This document shows positions 1 to 7,797 of a DNA stretch of 52,469 nt, one piece after another. Position 1 is the stretch's first letter. Each line of letters begins with the position of its first letter. A model generated the notes under the pieces. The model was not told the DNA's origin and did not search any database. It was given only the letters and a program-made list of their open reading frames with translations. The position numbers were made by a program, and so were the translations under genes. Source of the stretch: Gemmata massiliana (GTDB taxonomy: Bacteria; Planctomycetota; Planctomycetia; Gemmatales; Gemmataceae); assembly GCA_000531095.1 (NCBI GenBank), contig HG799462.1, positions 1,103,965-1,156,433 of the forward strand. Reading direction: 5' to 3'.

Positions 1-224
1 AACCCGGGTCTTTCCGCCGCTTGCGGGACGCGTAAGATGTGCAAGGTCCGCTGAACCGTGGACCGGGACACGTTGGCGAGTTCGGCGATGCGCCCGTGCG
101 ACTCGTTCTTGCTCTTGAGCCACAGGATCTCCATGCGCTCCTGAACGCGCGGGTCCGGGTGCCCGTACCGATCGCGCACAATCGCTTCGACAACCGACTC
201 GGGGAACGAGTACGTGGGACGCAT
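1..224 (-). pseudogene. Truncated IS630-like transposase, N-terminal fragment
   Basis: Read on the minus strand from ATG at 224, this encodes about 64 residues (MRPTYSFPES..., ending ...TVQRTLHI) nearly identical to the start of the transposase at 52020. It covers the helix-turn-helix region with the RIAELANVSRSTVQRTL motif. The match stops at position 34; the last 33 bases differ from the other copy and stay open to the window edge. The catalytic part is absent, so this is a fragment or an assembly-end chimera. The same upstream leader is present in both copies, so the start codon choice is shared. Confidence 0.75.
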
Positions 225-325
225 GGAGCCTCTCCCGGTAACGGATTACGGTGAGCACCGATCTTCCGCTACAGCACCAGGCTCCTCAAGGATAAATTGT
301 GTCACTCCAGGGTACGCTGAGAATA
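34..325 (-). mobile_element. IS630-like element, left-end copy truncated
   Basis: Positions 34-325 are, on the minus strand, almost identical to 51919-52210. Both copies begin at a TA dinucleotide followed by TTCTCAGCGTACCCTGG; beyond it the flanks differ. That marks the element's outer boundary and fits the TA target preference of the IS630 family. The homology includes a leader of about 100 bp and the first 64 codons of the transposase. The family call rests on the TA boundary and the helix-turn-helix protein; the catalytic domain is not in the window. Confidence 0.7.
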
Positions 326-406
326 ACTATCGTGCCGGCGCAGTGGACGGTGCTTGGGCGGTCCTCCGACGTCTTGTCGCGCCGAAGGCCCGCTTAATCT
401 TTGGAG

Positions 407-892
407 CTACTTGAGGCACTTGACCATCCCAATTACGGCCCAGATGAACCCCCAATATTCGAGTGGAATAAAAAACATCGTGTGCCCGCCGCCGAACTGA
501 GCCTGAACGAGTTCCCCGCTTTGCAGGTCCGCGAGGGTGCGAGTCTCGCTTTTGTTCATCCAGCGCCCGAGCGGCCAGAGAACTACGGCCGATACCAAGC
601 CACCGATCAAGTACCCGACATCGTTGGCCCGTTTGGTCGCCTTCGCGCGCTCTTGTGCGCGCGCTGCGACTCGTTTGAGTTCGGTCGCCTTCACTTCCTC
701 GGGATCTTCCTCTGGCGGGGGCGTCTCCGCGTCGTCAGTATCGTTCTGGGTTTGTTTGACGGCTTTTCGCTCCGCGCTTAGCGCTCGTATCGCGCGCTGT
801 TTGGCAACTGCTTCCGCCCCGCCGATCGCGATCACGATAAGCACTGTTGGGATGAGGAGTCCGAGGATTCCCCACCGGGTCCAGATCACCAT
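407..892 (-). CDS. Small membrane protein of unknown function
   Basis: A 161-residue protein. The ATG at 892 is chosen because GGAGGAG lies about 7 bases upstream; the longer open frame to 1033 adds an arginine-rich stretch without a ribosome site. Hydrophobic segments are seen at roughly residues 7-25 (ILGLLIPTVLIVIAIGG) and 100-118 (VGYLIGGLVSAVVLWPLG), with another aromatic, hydrophobic stretch at the C terminus. Between the first two lies a charged, acidic/proline then Lys/Arg-rich segment likely to form a helix. I do not recognise the family. It stands downstream of dxs, beyond a very strong inverted repeat, so it is probably transcribed separately. Confidence 0.6.
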   Translation of the reverse strand: MVIWTRWGILGLLIPTVLIVIAIGGAEAVAKQRAIRALSAERKAVKQTQNDTDDAETPPPEEDPEEVKATELKRVAARAQERAKATKRANDVGYLIGGLVSAVVLWPLGRWMNKSETRTLADLQSGELVQAQFGGGHTMFFIPLEYWGFIWAVIGMVKCLK

Positions 893-1025
893 TGCTGCAC
901 TCCTCCGCCGAACAACCCAATTTACCTGTCCGGCCAACAGGCTGCGTATACGGGACCGCGCGGACACGCGATGCACACAACTGTATGCATTGCCCTTGTA
1001 AGTATTAAGACGATTTTTCGTAAGA

Positions 1026-1103
1026 AACTCCACCCGCTCGTTGTCACTCGCGGTTCGCCATACGACTCAGGCGAACCGCGAGTGACAACGAGCGGGTGGA
1101 GTT
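1026..1103. terminator. Perfect 34-bp inverted repeat (hairpin)
   Basis: Arms 1026-1059 and 1070-1103 are perfectly complementary over 34 bp, with a 10-base loop. The core ACTCGCGGTTCGCC recurs as an inverted repeat at 20993-21031. It lies 60 bp beyond the dxs stop and can act as the transcription end of the dxs operon. There is no clean T-tract on either side, so termination is inferred from position and stem strength. The length suggests a palindromic repeat element rather than a minimal terminator. Confidence 0.6.
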
Positions 1104-1121
1104 GTTGGCTGTCGGCGGATT

Positions 1122-1150
1122 ACCCGCCGCCCTTGCGGGCGGGGTTCACC
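1122..1150 (+). repeat. REP-like palindromic repeat, copy 1
   Basis: The segment ACCCGCCGCCCTTGCGGGCG followed by GGGTTCACC is self-complementary (GCCC TTG CGGGC core). Related copies lie at 3091-3120, 7685-7713 and 7729-7758. This copy sits between the dxs stop codon and the 34-bp inverted repeat. Confidence 0.65.
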
Positions 1151-1163
1151 TGTGGGCGGCTCA

Positions 1164-3077
1164 CTACCCGCACTTGGCGACTTCGGCCGAGCGGCTCGTG
1201 AGCACCAGTTCTACCAGGGCGTCCACGCTCAGCCCGATGTCCGCGAGCAGTTCGTTGCGCTCGCCGTGCTCGATGAACTTGTCCGGGATACCGCGGCGCA
1301 CCACGTTCCGGGCGTCGAGGCCGGCGGCGTTCGCGGCCTCTAGCACTGCGGAGCCGAACCCGCCCTCAATGGTCCCCTCCTCGACAGTCACCACCAGCGG
1401 GAGCGTTTCGACCGCTCGCAGGATGGTTTCCTTGTCGAGCGGCTTGACGAACCGGGCGTTGATGACGCCCATGTGAATGCCCTTGGCTTTCAGCTTCTTC
1501 GCGGCGGCGGTGCAGTTGGACAGCAGCGTGCCGAATGCGACGAAGCACCCGTCCTCGCCCCAATCGATGACTTCCGCCTTACCGAGTTCGATCGGCGTGG
1601 GGGCTTCCGTGCGCTCGACTTTCTCCAGGTTCGCCTTCGGGTAGCGGACGGAGATCGGCCCGGTGTGCTTGAGCGCGAACTTCAGCATCGGCTGGACGTC
1701 GGTCTCGTCGCCCGGGGCCATGCTCACCATGTTCGGGAACAGCCGCATGTACGGCACGTCGAACACGCCGTGGTGCGTCGGGCCGTCCGGCCCGGTCAGC
1801 CCGGCCCGGTCCATGAGGAACGTGACGTGCAGGTTCTGGAGGCACACTTCCTGGAAGATCTGGTCGAAGCTGCGCTGGAGGAACGTGCTGTAGATGTCCA
1901 CCACGGCGTTGGCGCCGGCCTTCGCCATGCCCGCAGCGAACGCGACCGCGTGGCTCTCGCAGATCCCCACATCGTAGAAGCGCTGCGGGAAGTCCTCGCG
2001 CACCTTTTCGAGCTTGTTCCCCTGGCACATCGCGGCCGTCATCACCGCGATCGTCGGGTCGTCCTGCATCGCCTGGTGCAGCGCGAAGCTGATCGCGTCC
2101 GTGTACCCCTTCGCCCCGCCCTTCTTGAAGGACACGATGGCGCGGTTCGGGCCGACCTGCTCGAACACCGGGGGCGTGTGGTAGGTGACCGGGTCTTCCG
2201 CCGCTTGCGGGACGCCGTGCCCCTTGTTCGTGAACACGTGCAGCAGGATCGGGCCTTCTTGCGACTTCAGGTCGCGGAGGATCTTACGCAGCCCCGGGAG
2301 GTCGTGCCCGTCTACCGGCCCGAAGTACCGGAACCCGAGTTCCTCGAAGAGCATGCCGTCCTTGAAAAACGCCTTCAGCCCGTCGCGGAACTGTTCCAGG
2401 GCGGAGTGGGCCATACCCCCTATTACCGGGATGTTGTTGAGGAGCTGGTTCAGCTTGCGCTTGCTCCCCTGGTACAGCCCGGTCATGCGGCACTGGTCGA
2501 AGTACTGTGCCAGCCCGCCGGTGCGGGGGCAAATGCTCATCTTGTTGTCGTTGAGGATGACCAGCGTGTTCTGCTTCATCCCGCCGATGTTGTTGAGCGC
2601 CTCGAACACGATCCCCGACGGGAACGCGCCGTCGCCGATGACCGCGACCGCGTGGTTGTCCTTGCGGCCCATCAGCTCGTCACCGGCCTTGAGGCCGGAG
2701 GCGGTCGACACGCTGCACCCCGCGTGCCCGGTCATGAACAGGTCGTACTCGCTCTCGCCGGGGTGCGGGAACCCCATCAACCCGCCCTTCGTGCGGATCG
2801 TGTGGAACTGCTCGTAGCGCCCGGTGATGAGCTTCTGCGGGTAGATCTGGTGGCCCGTGTCCCAGATGAGCCGGTCCTTGTCCTTCGAGAAGTCGAAGGA
2901 GAGGTGCAGGGCCAGGCACAACTCGACCACGCCGAGGTTACTGGCGAAGTGCGCCGGGCGGTTGGTGAGCACCCGGATCAGCTCGTCGCGGATCTCGTGG
3001 GAGAGGGTCTGCAGTTGCTCGTCCGAGAGCTTCTGCATGTCGGCCGGGGACTTGATCTGCGGTAGTAAGTTTGTCAT
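1164..3077 (-). CDS. dxs: 1-deoxy-D-xylulose-5-phosphate synthase
   Basis: This 637-residue protein has the normal length for DXS, the thiamine-diphosphate enzyme that condenses pyruvate and glyceraldehyde 3-phosphate in the first step of the MEP isoprenoid pathway. Visible landmarks are the N-terminal WDTGHQIYPQK motif, the thiamine-diphosphate/Mg motif VIGDGAFPSG...LNN, LNDNKMSI, the transketolase-type pyrimidine domain with DRAGLTGPDGPTHHG, and a C-terminal transketolase domain ending near EGGFG. The ATG at 3077 follows AAGGGGA; the longer frame to 3281 only adds antisense-like sequence from the neighbour. It lies 79 bp after the prenyl synthase gene, in the common xseA-xseB-ispA-dxs order, with a REP-like palindrome in the gap. 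Confidence 0.97.
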   Translation of the reverse strand: MTNLLPQIKSPADMQKLSDEQLQTLSHEIRDELIRVLTNRPAHFASNLGVVELCLALHLSFDFSKDKDRLIWDTGHQIYPQKLITGRYEQFHTIRTKGGLMGFPHPGESEYDLFMTGHAGCSVSTASGLKAGDELMGRKDNHAVAVIGDGAFPSGIVFEALNNIGGMKQNTLVILNDNKMSICPRTGGLAQYFDQCRMTGLYQGSKRKLNQLLNNIPVIGGMAHSALEQFRDGLKAFFKDGMLFEELGFRYFGPVDGHDLPGLRKILRDLKSQEGPILLHVFTNKGHGVPQAAEDPVTYHTPPVFEQVGPNRAIVSFKKGGAKGYTDAISFALHQAMQDDPTIAVMTAAMCQGNKLEKVREDFPQRFYDVGICESHAVAFAAGMAKAGANAVVDIYSTFLQRSFDQIFQEVCLQNLHVTFLMDRAGLTGPDGPTHHGVFDVPYMRLFPNMVSMAPGDETDVQPMLKFALKHTGPISVRYPKANLEKVERTEAPTPIELGKAEVIDWGEDGCFVAFGTLLSNCTAAAKKLKAKGIHMGVINARFVKPLDKETILRAVETLPLVVTVEEGTIEGGFGSAVLEAANAAGLDARNVVRRGIPDKFIEHGERNELLADIGLSVDALVELVLTSRSAEVAKCG

Positions 3078-3090
3078 GTCGTTCCCCTTG

Positions 3091-3120
3091 GGCGAACCCC
3101 GCCTGTTTCGGGCGGTGGGT
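3091..3120 (-). repeat. REP-like palindromic repeat, copy 2
   Basis: The segment GGCGAACCCCGCC-TGTTTC-GGGCGGTGGGT matches the 7685 copy except in the loop. It fills the short gap between the ispA-type stop codon (3157) and the dxs start (3077), directly upstream of the dxs ribosome-binding site, so it could affect coupling or mRNA processing between the two genes. Confidence 0.55.
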
Positions 3121-3156
3121 GGAGGTTTGAACCCGCTCGAACGAGTGGGTCGCGGC

Positions 3157-4191
3157 CTACCGGTCCCTCTGAACCACGTACCGGGCCAGATCCGCGAGCA
3201 GCGCGCTACCGAGTTGTTCGGCCGCCGCCACCGCTTGTTGGCCCAGTTCACCCGCCCGGCGCCGGGACTCCTCAACTCCAAGGAGCCCCGGGTAGGTCAG
3301 TTTGCCGCGAGCGGCGTCTTTGCCCACTCGCTTGCCTGTTTTGTCGGCTGTACTTTCAACGTCGAGCAGGTCGTCCGTTACCTGAAACGCCAGCCCGAAC
3401 GCCGCGGCGAAGTCGTCGGCCGCTTTCAGTGCCTTTGGATCGGCCCCCGCGGGCCGTTCGGCCTGCGCCGCGAACACCCCGAGCCGCAGTGACGAGCGGA
3501 ACAGCGCCCCGGTCTTGCGGCGGTGAATGTTTTCGAGGTGATCGACCCCTCGATCTTTTTCCGTGGGGGCGGGAGTCGCCCCCGACAATCGCCCTTCGGC
3601 TTCCAGGTCGAGCGTCTGACCGCCGACCATCCCCACCGCTCCGGAGCCGCGGGCAAGCTCTACACAACTAACCGCAGCCGTGCGCGCGGGGTAACCTGCT
3701 GCAATCACCTCGAACGCGCCCGTCAGGAGCGCGTCGCCCGCGAGGATGGCCAGCGCCTCGCCGAATTTCTTGTGGCACGTCGGCTGTCCGCGTCGCAGGT
3801 CGTCGTCGTCCATCGCCGGCAGATCGTCGTGGATCAGCGAGTACGTGTGAATCATCTCCACCGCACACGCCGATGGCAACGCCAACTCCAGCGAGCCCCC
3901 GGTCGCCTCGCACGCGAGCGCCACCAAGAGGGGTCGGAGCCGCTTGCCGGGCGAGAACAGGCTGTACGCCATCGCCTCGGCCAGAGCCGGCGGCGCGTCC
4001 CGCGTGACGTCCCGGAGCGCGGCGCGGAGGGCCTGATCCACTCGGTCCTGGCGCGATTTCAGATCGGCCATTAACCGGTCGCCCGCCGACGCGGACCCAC
4101 GGTCCGTTCCGGAGGAAGATGCAATGTTATCAACTTTACGTTGCAAAGCTAGGCGACTTTGAACGTCGTCTGTAATTGATCCCGGCGTCAT
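3157..4191 (-). CDS. ispA: Polyprenyl (farnesyl/geranylgeranyl) diphosphate synthase
   Basis: A class I trans-prenyltransferase that condenses dimethylallyl or allylic diphosphates with isopentenyl diphosphate. The two aspartate-rich metal-binding motifs are clear: DDLPAMDDDD (first) and DDLLD (second). GKRLRPLL, the IPP-binding motif, and HTYSLIHDD precede the first. Chain length (farnesyl or geranylgeranyl) cannot be settled from the motifs. The start at 4191 overlaps the xseB stop as ATGA, which suggests translational coupling but adds about 40 low-complexity residues; the alternative ATG at 4071 (MADLKSRQ) gives 304 residues, closer to the family length. It is followed by dxs, so the two isoprenoid genes sit together. 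Confidence 0.9.
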   Translation of the reverse strand: MTPGSITDDVQSRLALQRKVDNIASSSGTDRGSASAGDRLMADLKSRQDRVDQALRAALRDVTRDAPPALAEAMAYSLFSPGKRLRPLLVALACEATGGSLELALPSACAVEMIHTYSLIHDDLPAMDDDDLRRGQPTCHKKFGEALAILAGDALLTGAFEVIAAGYPARTAAVSCVELARGSGAVGMVGGQTLDLEAEGRLSGATPAPTEKDRGVDHLENIHRRKTGALFRSSLRLGVFAAQAERPAGADPKALKAADDFAAAFGLAFQVTDDLLDVESTADKTGKRVGKDAARGKLTYPGLLGVEESRRRAGELGQQAVAAAEQLGSALLADLARYVVQRDR

Positions 4192-4508
4192 TCGGATATT
4201 CCCGGGTCGCGTGCGGACTTGGGGGCGGGTTTGCGCACAGCGGCCTTCGCGGTTTCGATGGAGGCGACGTGGTCGAACGGCTTCAACTCGGCCCCACCTT
4301 CTTCGCTGACGCCCGCGAGCAGTTTCACCTTTTGCTCGGCGTCGCGGAGCTGGCCGTAACACTGGCGCAGGAGCGCCACCCCGCGCTCGTAGCGAGCGAG
4401 CGCGTCTTCGAGCGTGGTGGTGCCGTCTTCCAGTTCGCGCAGGATGCCGTCGAGTTCGGCGAGCGCTTCCTCGAAGCGCAGCGGTGCGGCCGGGGATGGG
4501 TCGGGCAT
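4188..4508 (-). CDS. xseB: Exodeoxyribonuclease VII small subunit
   Basis: A 106-residue protein with the XseB helical core: FEEALAELDGILRELEDGTTTLEDALARYERGVALLRQC and a following charged helix (the run is continuous from about residue 12 to 65). XseB binds the XseA nuclease, and together they degrade single-stranded DNA to oligonucleotides in the cytoplasm. The C-terminal 40 residues (KPFDHVASIETAKAAVRK...) extend beyond the conserved core. It lies 69 bp downstream of xseA and overlaps the next gene by four bases (ATGA), so the three genes are very likely cotranscribed. Confidence 0.93.
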   Translation of the reverse strand: MPDPSPAAPLRFEEALAELDGILRELEDGTTTLEDALARYERGVALLRQCYGQLRDAEQKVKLLAGVSEEGGAELKPFDHVASIETAKAAVRKPAPKSARDPGISE

Positions 4509-4577
4509 GTGCGCGTCCCGTGCGTGGAGCGAGGGGCCGTCCGTGGCGGCGAGCTTCGCCCGCGAGTGGGGCGAAAC

Positions 4578-5861
4578 TTACCCGGCACCGCGCGGTGCCG
4601 GTTCGCCGTGAGCCGTCGAGCGTTCGTGTTCCGTGCCTTGGGCGTCGGTGACGAGGGACCGGATAACTCCGGTGGCGACCCGCGTGACGAGCAGGTCGCC
4701 GGGGCGCAGGGCGCCCGCGTCGCGAACGAGTTGGCCGTCGTTCGTGTGCGTCAGACTATAACCACGGGCGAGAACCTGCAAGGGGCTGAGTGTTTCCAGT
4801 TGGGCGGAAAGGGCGGCGAGCTTCTCTCGTACCTGAACGAGCTTCTGGCGGGTAGCGCGTGCGAGACGCTCACTTGTGTCATCTAACCGCTGCCCGAGGT
4901 TCTCGATGCGCTGGAGCGGTAACCGAAACGCGGGGCGCGACGCGATCTGGTCGAGGTGCTGCTTGCCGAACCTGATCCGGCGCTCGACGGCGTCGCCCAT
5001 TCGGGTGCGCAAGTCGCGCAACGCGGCGAGCAGCTCCTGTCGATCGGGGGTGAGCGCAACAACTGCGGCCGTCGGCGTTTCGGCCCGGTGATCGGCGACG
5101 AGGTCGGCCACCGTGACGTCGATCTCGTGGCCCACCGCGGAAATGACGGGCACGTTCGAGTGGAAGATCGCGTCCGCGACGGCTTCCTCGTTGAACGCCC
5201 ACAAGTCTTCCGCACTACCGCCCCCGCGCCCGAGGATGATCGCGTCGAACGAGAGCTTGTTGTTCCGGTGCAACCAGTTCAGTTGCCGCACCGCGAGCGA
5301 GATGTCGTGTGCGGCCCCCTCACCCTGGACCCGAGACGGGCGCACGATCAGTTCCGTAAACGGCCACCGCTGCGCGAACACTTCGATCATGTCGCGTATC
5401 GCGGCACCTGTCGCACTGGCGACCAACCCCACGCGGCGCGGCGGGCGCGGAAGGGCGCGCTTGCGGGCCGGGCTGAAGTACCCCTTCGCGAGCAACTTTT
5501 CCTTGAGTTGACGCAGCGCGAGTTCCGCAGCGCCGACGCCCTTCGGCTGCAACTCTTCGACGATGAACTGGTACTCGCCGCGCGGGTCGTACACCGTGAG
5601 CCGACCGCGTGCGATGATCTCCATGCCGTCGCGTGGGTCGAACCGCAGGCGCAGGTTGATCCCGCGGAAGGCGACCGTCTTGATCTGGGCGTTCGTGTCC
5701 TTGAGAGTGAAGTACCAGTGCCCGCTCGCGGCCCGCGTGAAGTTCGACACTTCCCCCGCGACCCAGACAGAGAGGAACTTGGCTTCCAGTGTTCCGCGCA
5801 CTTGTGCCGTGAGCTGCGACACCGAGAGCGGCTGAACGGCAGTTTTTGGGACAGCGCTCAT
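4578..5861 (-). CDS. xseA: Exodeoxyribonuclease VII large subunit
   Basis: The 427-residue protein has the full XseA layout: an N-terminal OB-fold domain (about residues 12-110, with VAGEVSNFTRAASGHWYFTLKD) for single-stranded DNA binding, then the catalytic domain with GRGGGSAEDLWAFNEE and PVISAVGHEIDVTVADLVAD, then a helical region that binds the small subunit and a C-terminal segment with LARGYSLT. GAGGAACGA precedes the ATG at 5861. The C-terminal 20 residues (GTEHERSTAHGEP...) look like non-conserved tail. The position immediately upstream of xseB is typical. Confidence 0.96.
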   Translation of the reverse strand: MSAVPKTAVQPLSVSQLTAQVRGTLEAKFLSVWVAGEVSNFTRAASGHWYFTLKDTNAQIKTVAFRGINLRLRFDPRDGMEIIARGRLTVYDPRGEYQFIVEELQPKGVGAAELALRQLKEKLLAKGYFSPARKRALPRPPRRVGLVASATGAAIRDMIEVFAQRWPFTELIVRPSRVQGEGAAHDISLAVRQLNWLHRNNKLSFDAIILGRGGGSAEDLWAFNEEAVADAIFHSNVPVISAVGHEIDVTVADLVADHRAETPTAAVVALTPDRQELLAALRDLRTRMGDAVERRIRFGKQHLDQIASRPAFRLPLQRIENLGQRLDDTSERLARATRQKLVQVREKLAALSAQLETLSPLQVLARGYSLTHTNDGQLVRDAGALRPGDLLVTRVATGVIRSLVTDAQGTEHERSTAHGEPAPRGAG

Positions 5862-5900
5862 TCGTTCCTCGCGGCCCGGCGCGGCAGAATTGCTTTCCGA

Positions 5901-6461
5901 TCACTTCAGGGAGTTGCGCACAAGGTAAATCGGGTCACCCTGCTGATCGTTCATACACGATACCAATTCCAGGTGACCGAAAGCAGCCCGATCTTCCCAC
6001 TCCTGCCGGATGAGCACCGCGAACGCGCCCGGTGGTAACGCCCGCACGTCCGTCAGACGCGACGCGGGCCGGGCGTAATAGAACATGACGCCCTCGTCCT
6101 TGAGCTTGAGCACGAACAGCGGTTCGCCGATTGGGGCGTGCTCACGCAGCGCTGCACCGGTGGCTTCCGCATTGCGGCCGGCCGTGCGCTGCGGGATCAC
6201 CACTTCGACGAACACGACCTTCGCAACGACCCAACACAGGAGGAAGGCCAACAAGAACCTCTCTCTCCTGAAGGAAAGGGGGAAAGGTTGCAGAGAGGGG
6301 CGGTCGGAAGAACCTACCCCCCGGCCCCCCTCCCTGGAGGAAAGGGGGAACAGGCGCGCGAAACCACTGAGATTGAGCCCGCGCCCGGCGACCGTTCTTT
6401 CTCCCCTTCCCTTCAGGGAGGGGGGATGGGGGGGTAGGTTGTGGCTGTGACCCCTCCCCAA
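5901..6461 (-). pseudogene. ArnT-like glycosyltransferase, C-terminal part cut off by repeats
   Basis: Only the part from about 6258 downward looks native: RFLLAFLLCWVVAKVVFVEV (a membrane helix) and a short soluble C-terminal domain ending LVSCMNDQQGDPIYLVRNSLK. The upstream part of the open frame is translated palindromic repeat (proline, glycine, arginine and serine rich). Together with the open frame ending at 6556 it would form one protein of about 510 residues, the usual length of ArnT/PMT-type enzymes. The natural protein is therefore interrupted, unless the two parts are made separately. It lies 40 bp upstream of xseA. Confidence 0.75.
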
Positions 6462-6563
6462 CCCCTCCCCTTGGGGGAGAGGGGCTTAAAACCATCGCAG
6501 ATCGCGGGGTGCCTGCTGTATTTGGCTCTGTTCCCCTTCCTTCCTAGGGAAGGGGTTAGGGGT
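6257..6563. repeat. Array of about five palindromic repeats inside a gene
   Basis: Five related C/G-tract palindromes are seen near 6257-6300, 6313-6355, 6397-6440, 6450-6487 and 6530-6563. Each pairs a run like CCCCTTCCCTTC with AGGGAGGGGG and carries a GGGGGTAGG-like tail; successive copies are partly in opposite orientation. The array starts exactly where the glycosyltransferase frame breaks (after WLKR) and ends where its C-terminal part resumes (RFLLAF). It adds stop codons in the gene frame. Confidence 0.8.
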
Positions 6564-7797
6564 TAGGTCGCTTCAGCCACGCGATCAGCCCCATCACCCC
6601 CAGTCCCATCAGCCCCGCGCTCATGGGGAGCGCGTAGCGGACGTTGTGGTTCGGCACGAGCGTCCAGAACAGCAGGTTCGGCCAGGTCCAGCAGTGCAGG
6701 AGTTGGAGCAGGAGCTTTTCGCGTGCGTCCCACTGTGCCCAGAAACTGCGCCGGAACGTGAGCAGCGCGAACGCGGACACGGGTAAGTGCGCGGCGAACA
6801 CGGCGAGCGGGTACGTTGCGACGTCGGTCCACGGGTAGCCTTTGCTGGCCTTCGGCGCGAAGCGGTACGCGGCTTCCTTGCGGATCGTGTCGGCGAGCGC
6901 GTCCCAGCCGACTTCTTGCACCACCGCAGCGGCCCACAACGTACACGCCGCGCACGCGACCGACACCGCAAGCAGGTGCCGCCAGTTCCACAGGAGCGCG
7001 AGTTGCCGGCGCCACGCGAGTAGCGGAATCACGGTGAGGTAAAAGAACGCGGGGGCGGTCCACTTCGTGAGCGTTCCCCCCACGACGCAGAGCAGCGCCG
7101 CGACCGTAAACCACAGCGATTCACGCTCTTGGGATTCCAGCGCGCGGTGAAACAGTACGATCGCGGCCGTCACCCAACCCACGAGCGTCATGTCGATTTC
7201 CGCGCTCGGCACCTTATCGAGCCACAGCACCGAGCACGGTAACAGGACAGCCACGAGTAACGCCGCTCGCTCGCCCAGAACGCGCCGAAACATGCCGTGT
7301 ATGAGTACGACCGCGAGTGTCGCGGCCAATACCGACGGCAGTCGGGCGCTCGCGGCGGTCACTTCGCCGAACGGAAGGCTGCACAGTCCGATCGCGACGT
7401 AATGACCGGGCGGTTTCGTGAGGAACGGTTCGCCGTACAGAACGGGATAGAGCCAGTGCCCTTCGAGACACGATCGGCCAATAATCGCTCGCAGAGATTC
7501 GGTGCGGTAAACGGGACCGGCCGCGGCGCCGTATAGGAACAGGAACGCACACCACCCCGCGACGAGCACCGGTGTCAACCGCGGTGCGGGGAGCGCAAAG
7601 CGAACGCGAATCAGCGACGCGAGTCGAATTGGCGGCCTCCTTGCCTGGGACCGCGGGCATCCCGCCCGTTTGTGCCCGTGTCCCGGCGAACCCCGCCCGC
7701 AAGGGCGGCGGGTCGTTCTTTGGTACTTACCCGTCCGCCCTTGCGGGCGGGGTTCACCAAGCTGGCCACCACGCCCACGAGCGCGATCAGCCAGCAC
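6556..7797 (-). pseudogene. ArnT-like membrane glycosyltransferase, N-terminal part
   Basis: From about 7640 downward this resembles GT39/GT83 (PMT_2/ArnT) enzymes, which move a sugar from a polyprenyl-phosphate donor to an extracytoplasmic acceptor. Many hydrophobic helices are present, with the N-terminal loop motif GEPFLTKPPGHY and the acidic PSAEIDM loop. The frame ends in WLKRPNP just inside the repeat array. The true start is unclear: an AAGGAGG at about 7632 precedes no ATG, and the ATG at 7797 would add translated palindromic repeat. The gene overlaps the end of lnt. Acceptor and donor cannot be deduced. Confidence 0.75.

Noticed and set aside
1473-3065. A 530-codon plus-strand open frame opposite dxs
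   Set aside because: Its composition follows from the dxs codons; DXS motifs are complete on the minus strand.
6142-6495. A proline/glycine-rich small protein
   Set aside because: It is a translation of the palindromic repeat array in a different frame.
6257-6563. A CRISPR array
   Set aside because: The repeats are unequal palindromes in alternating orientation without regular unique spacers, and no cas gene is near. No CRISPR array was seen anywhere in the window.
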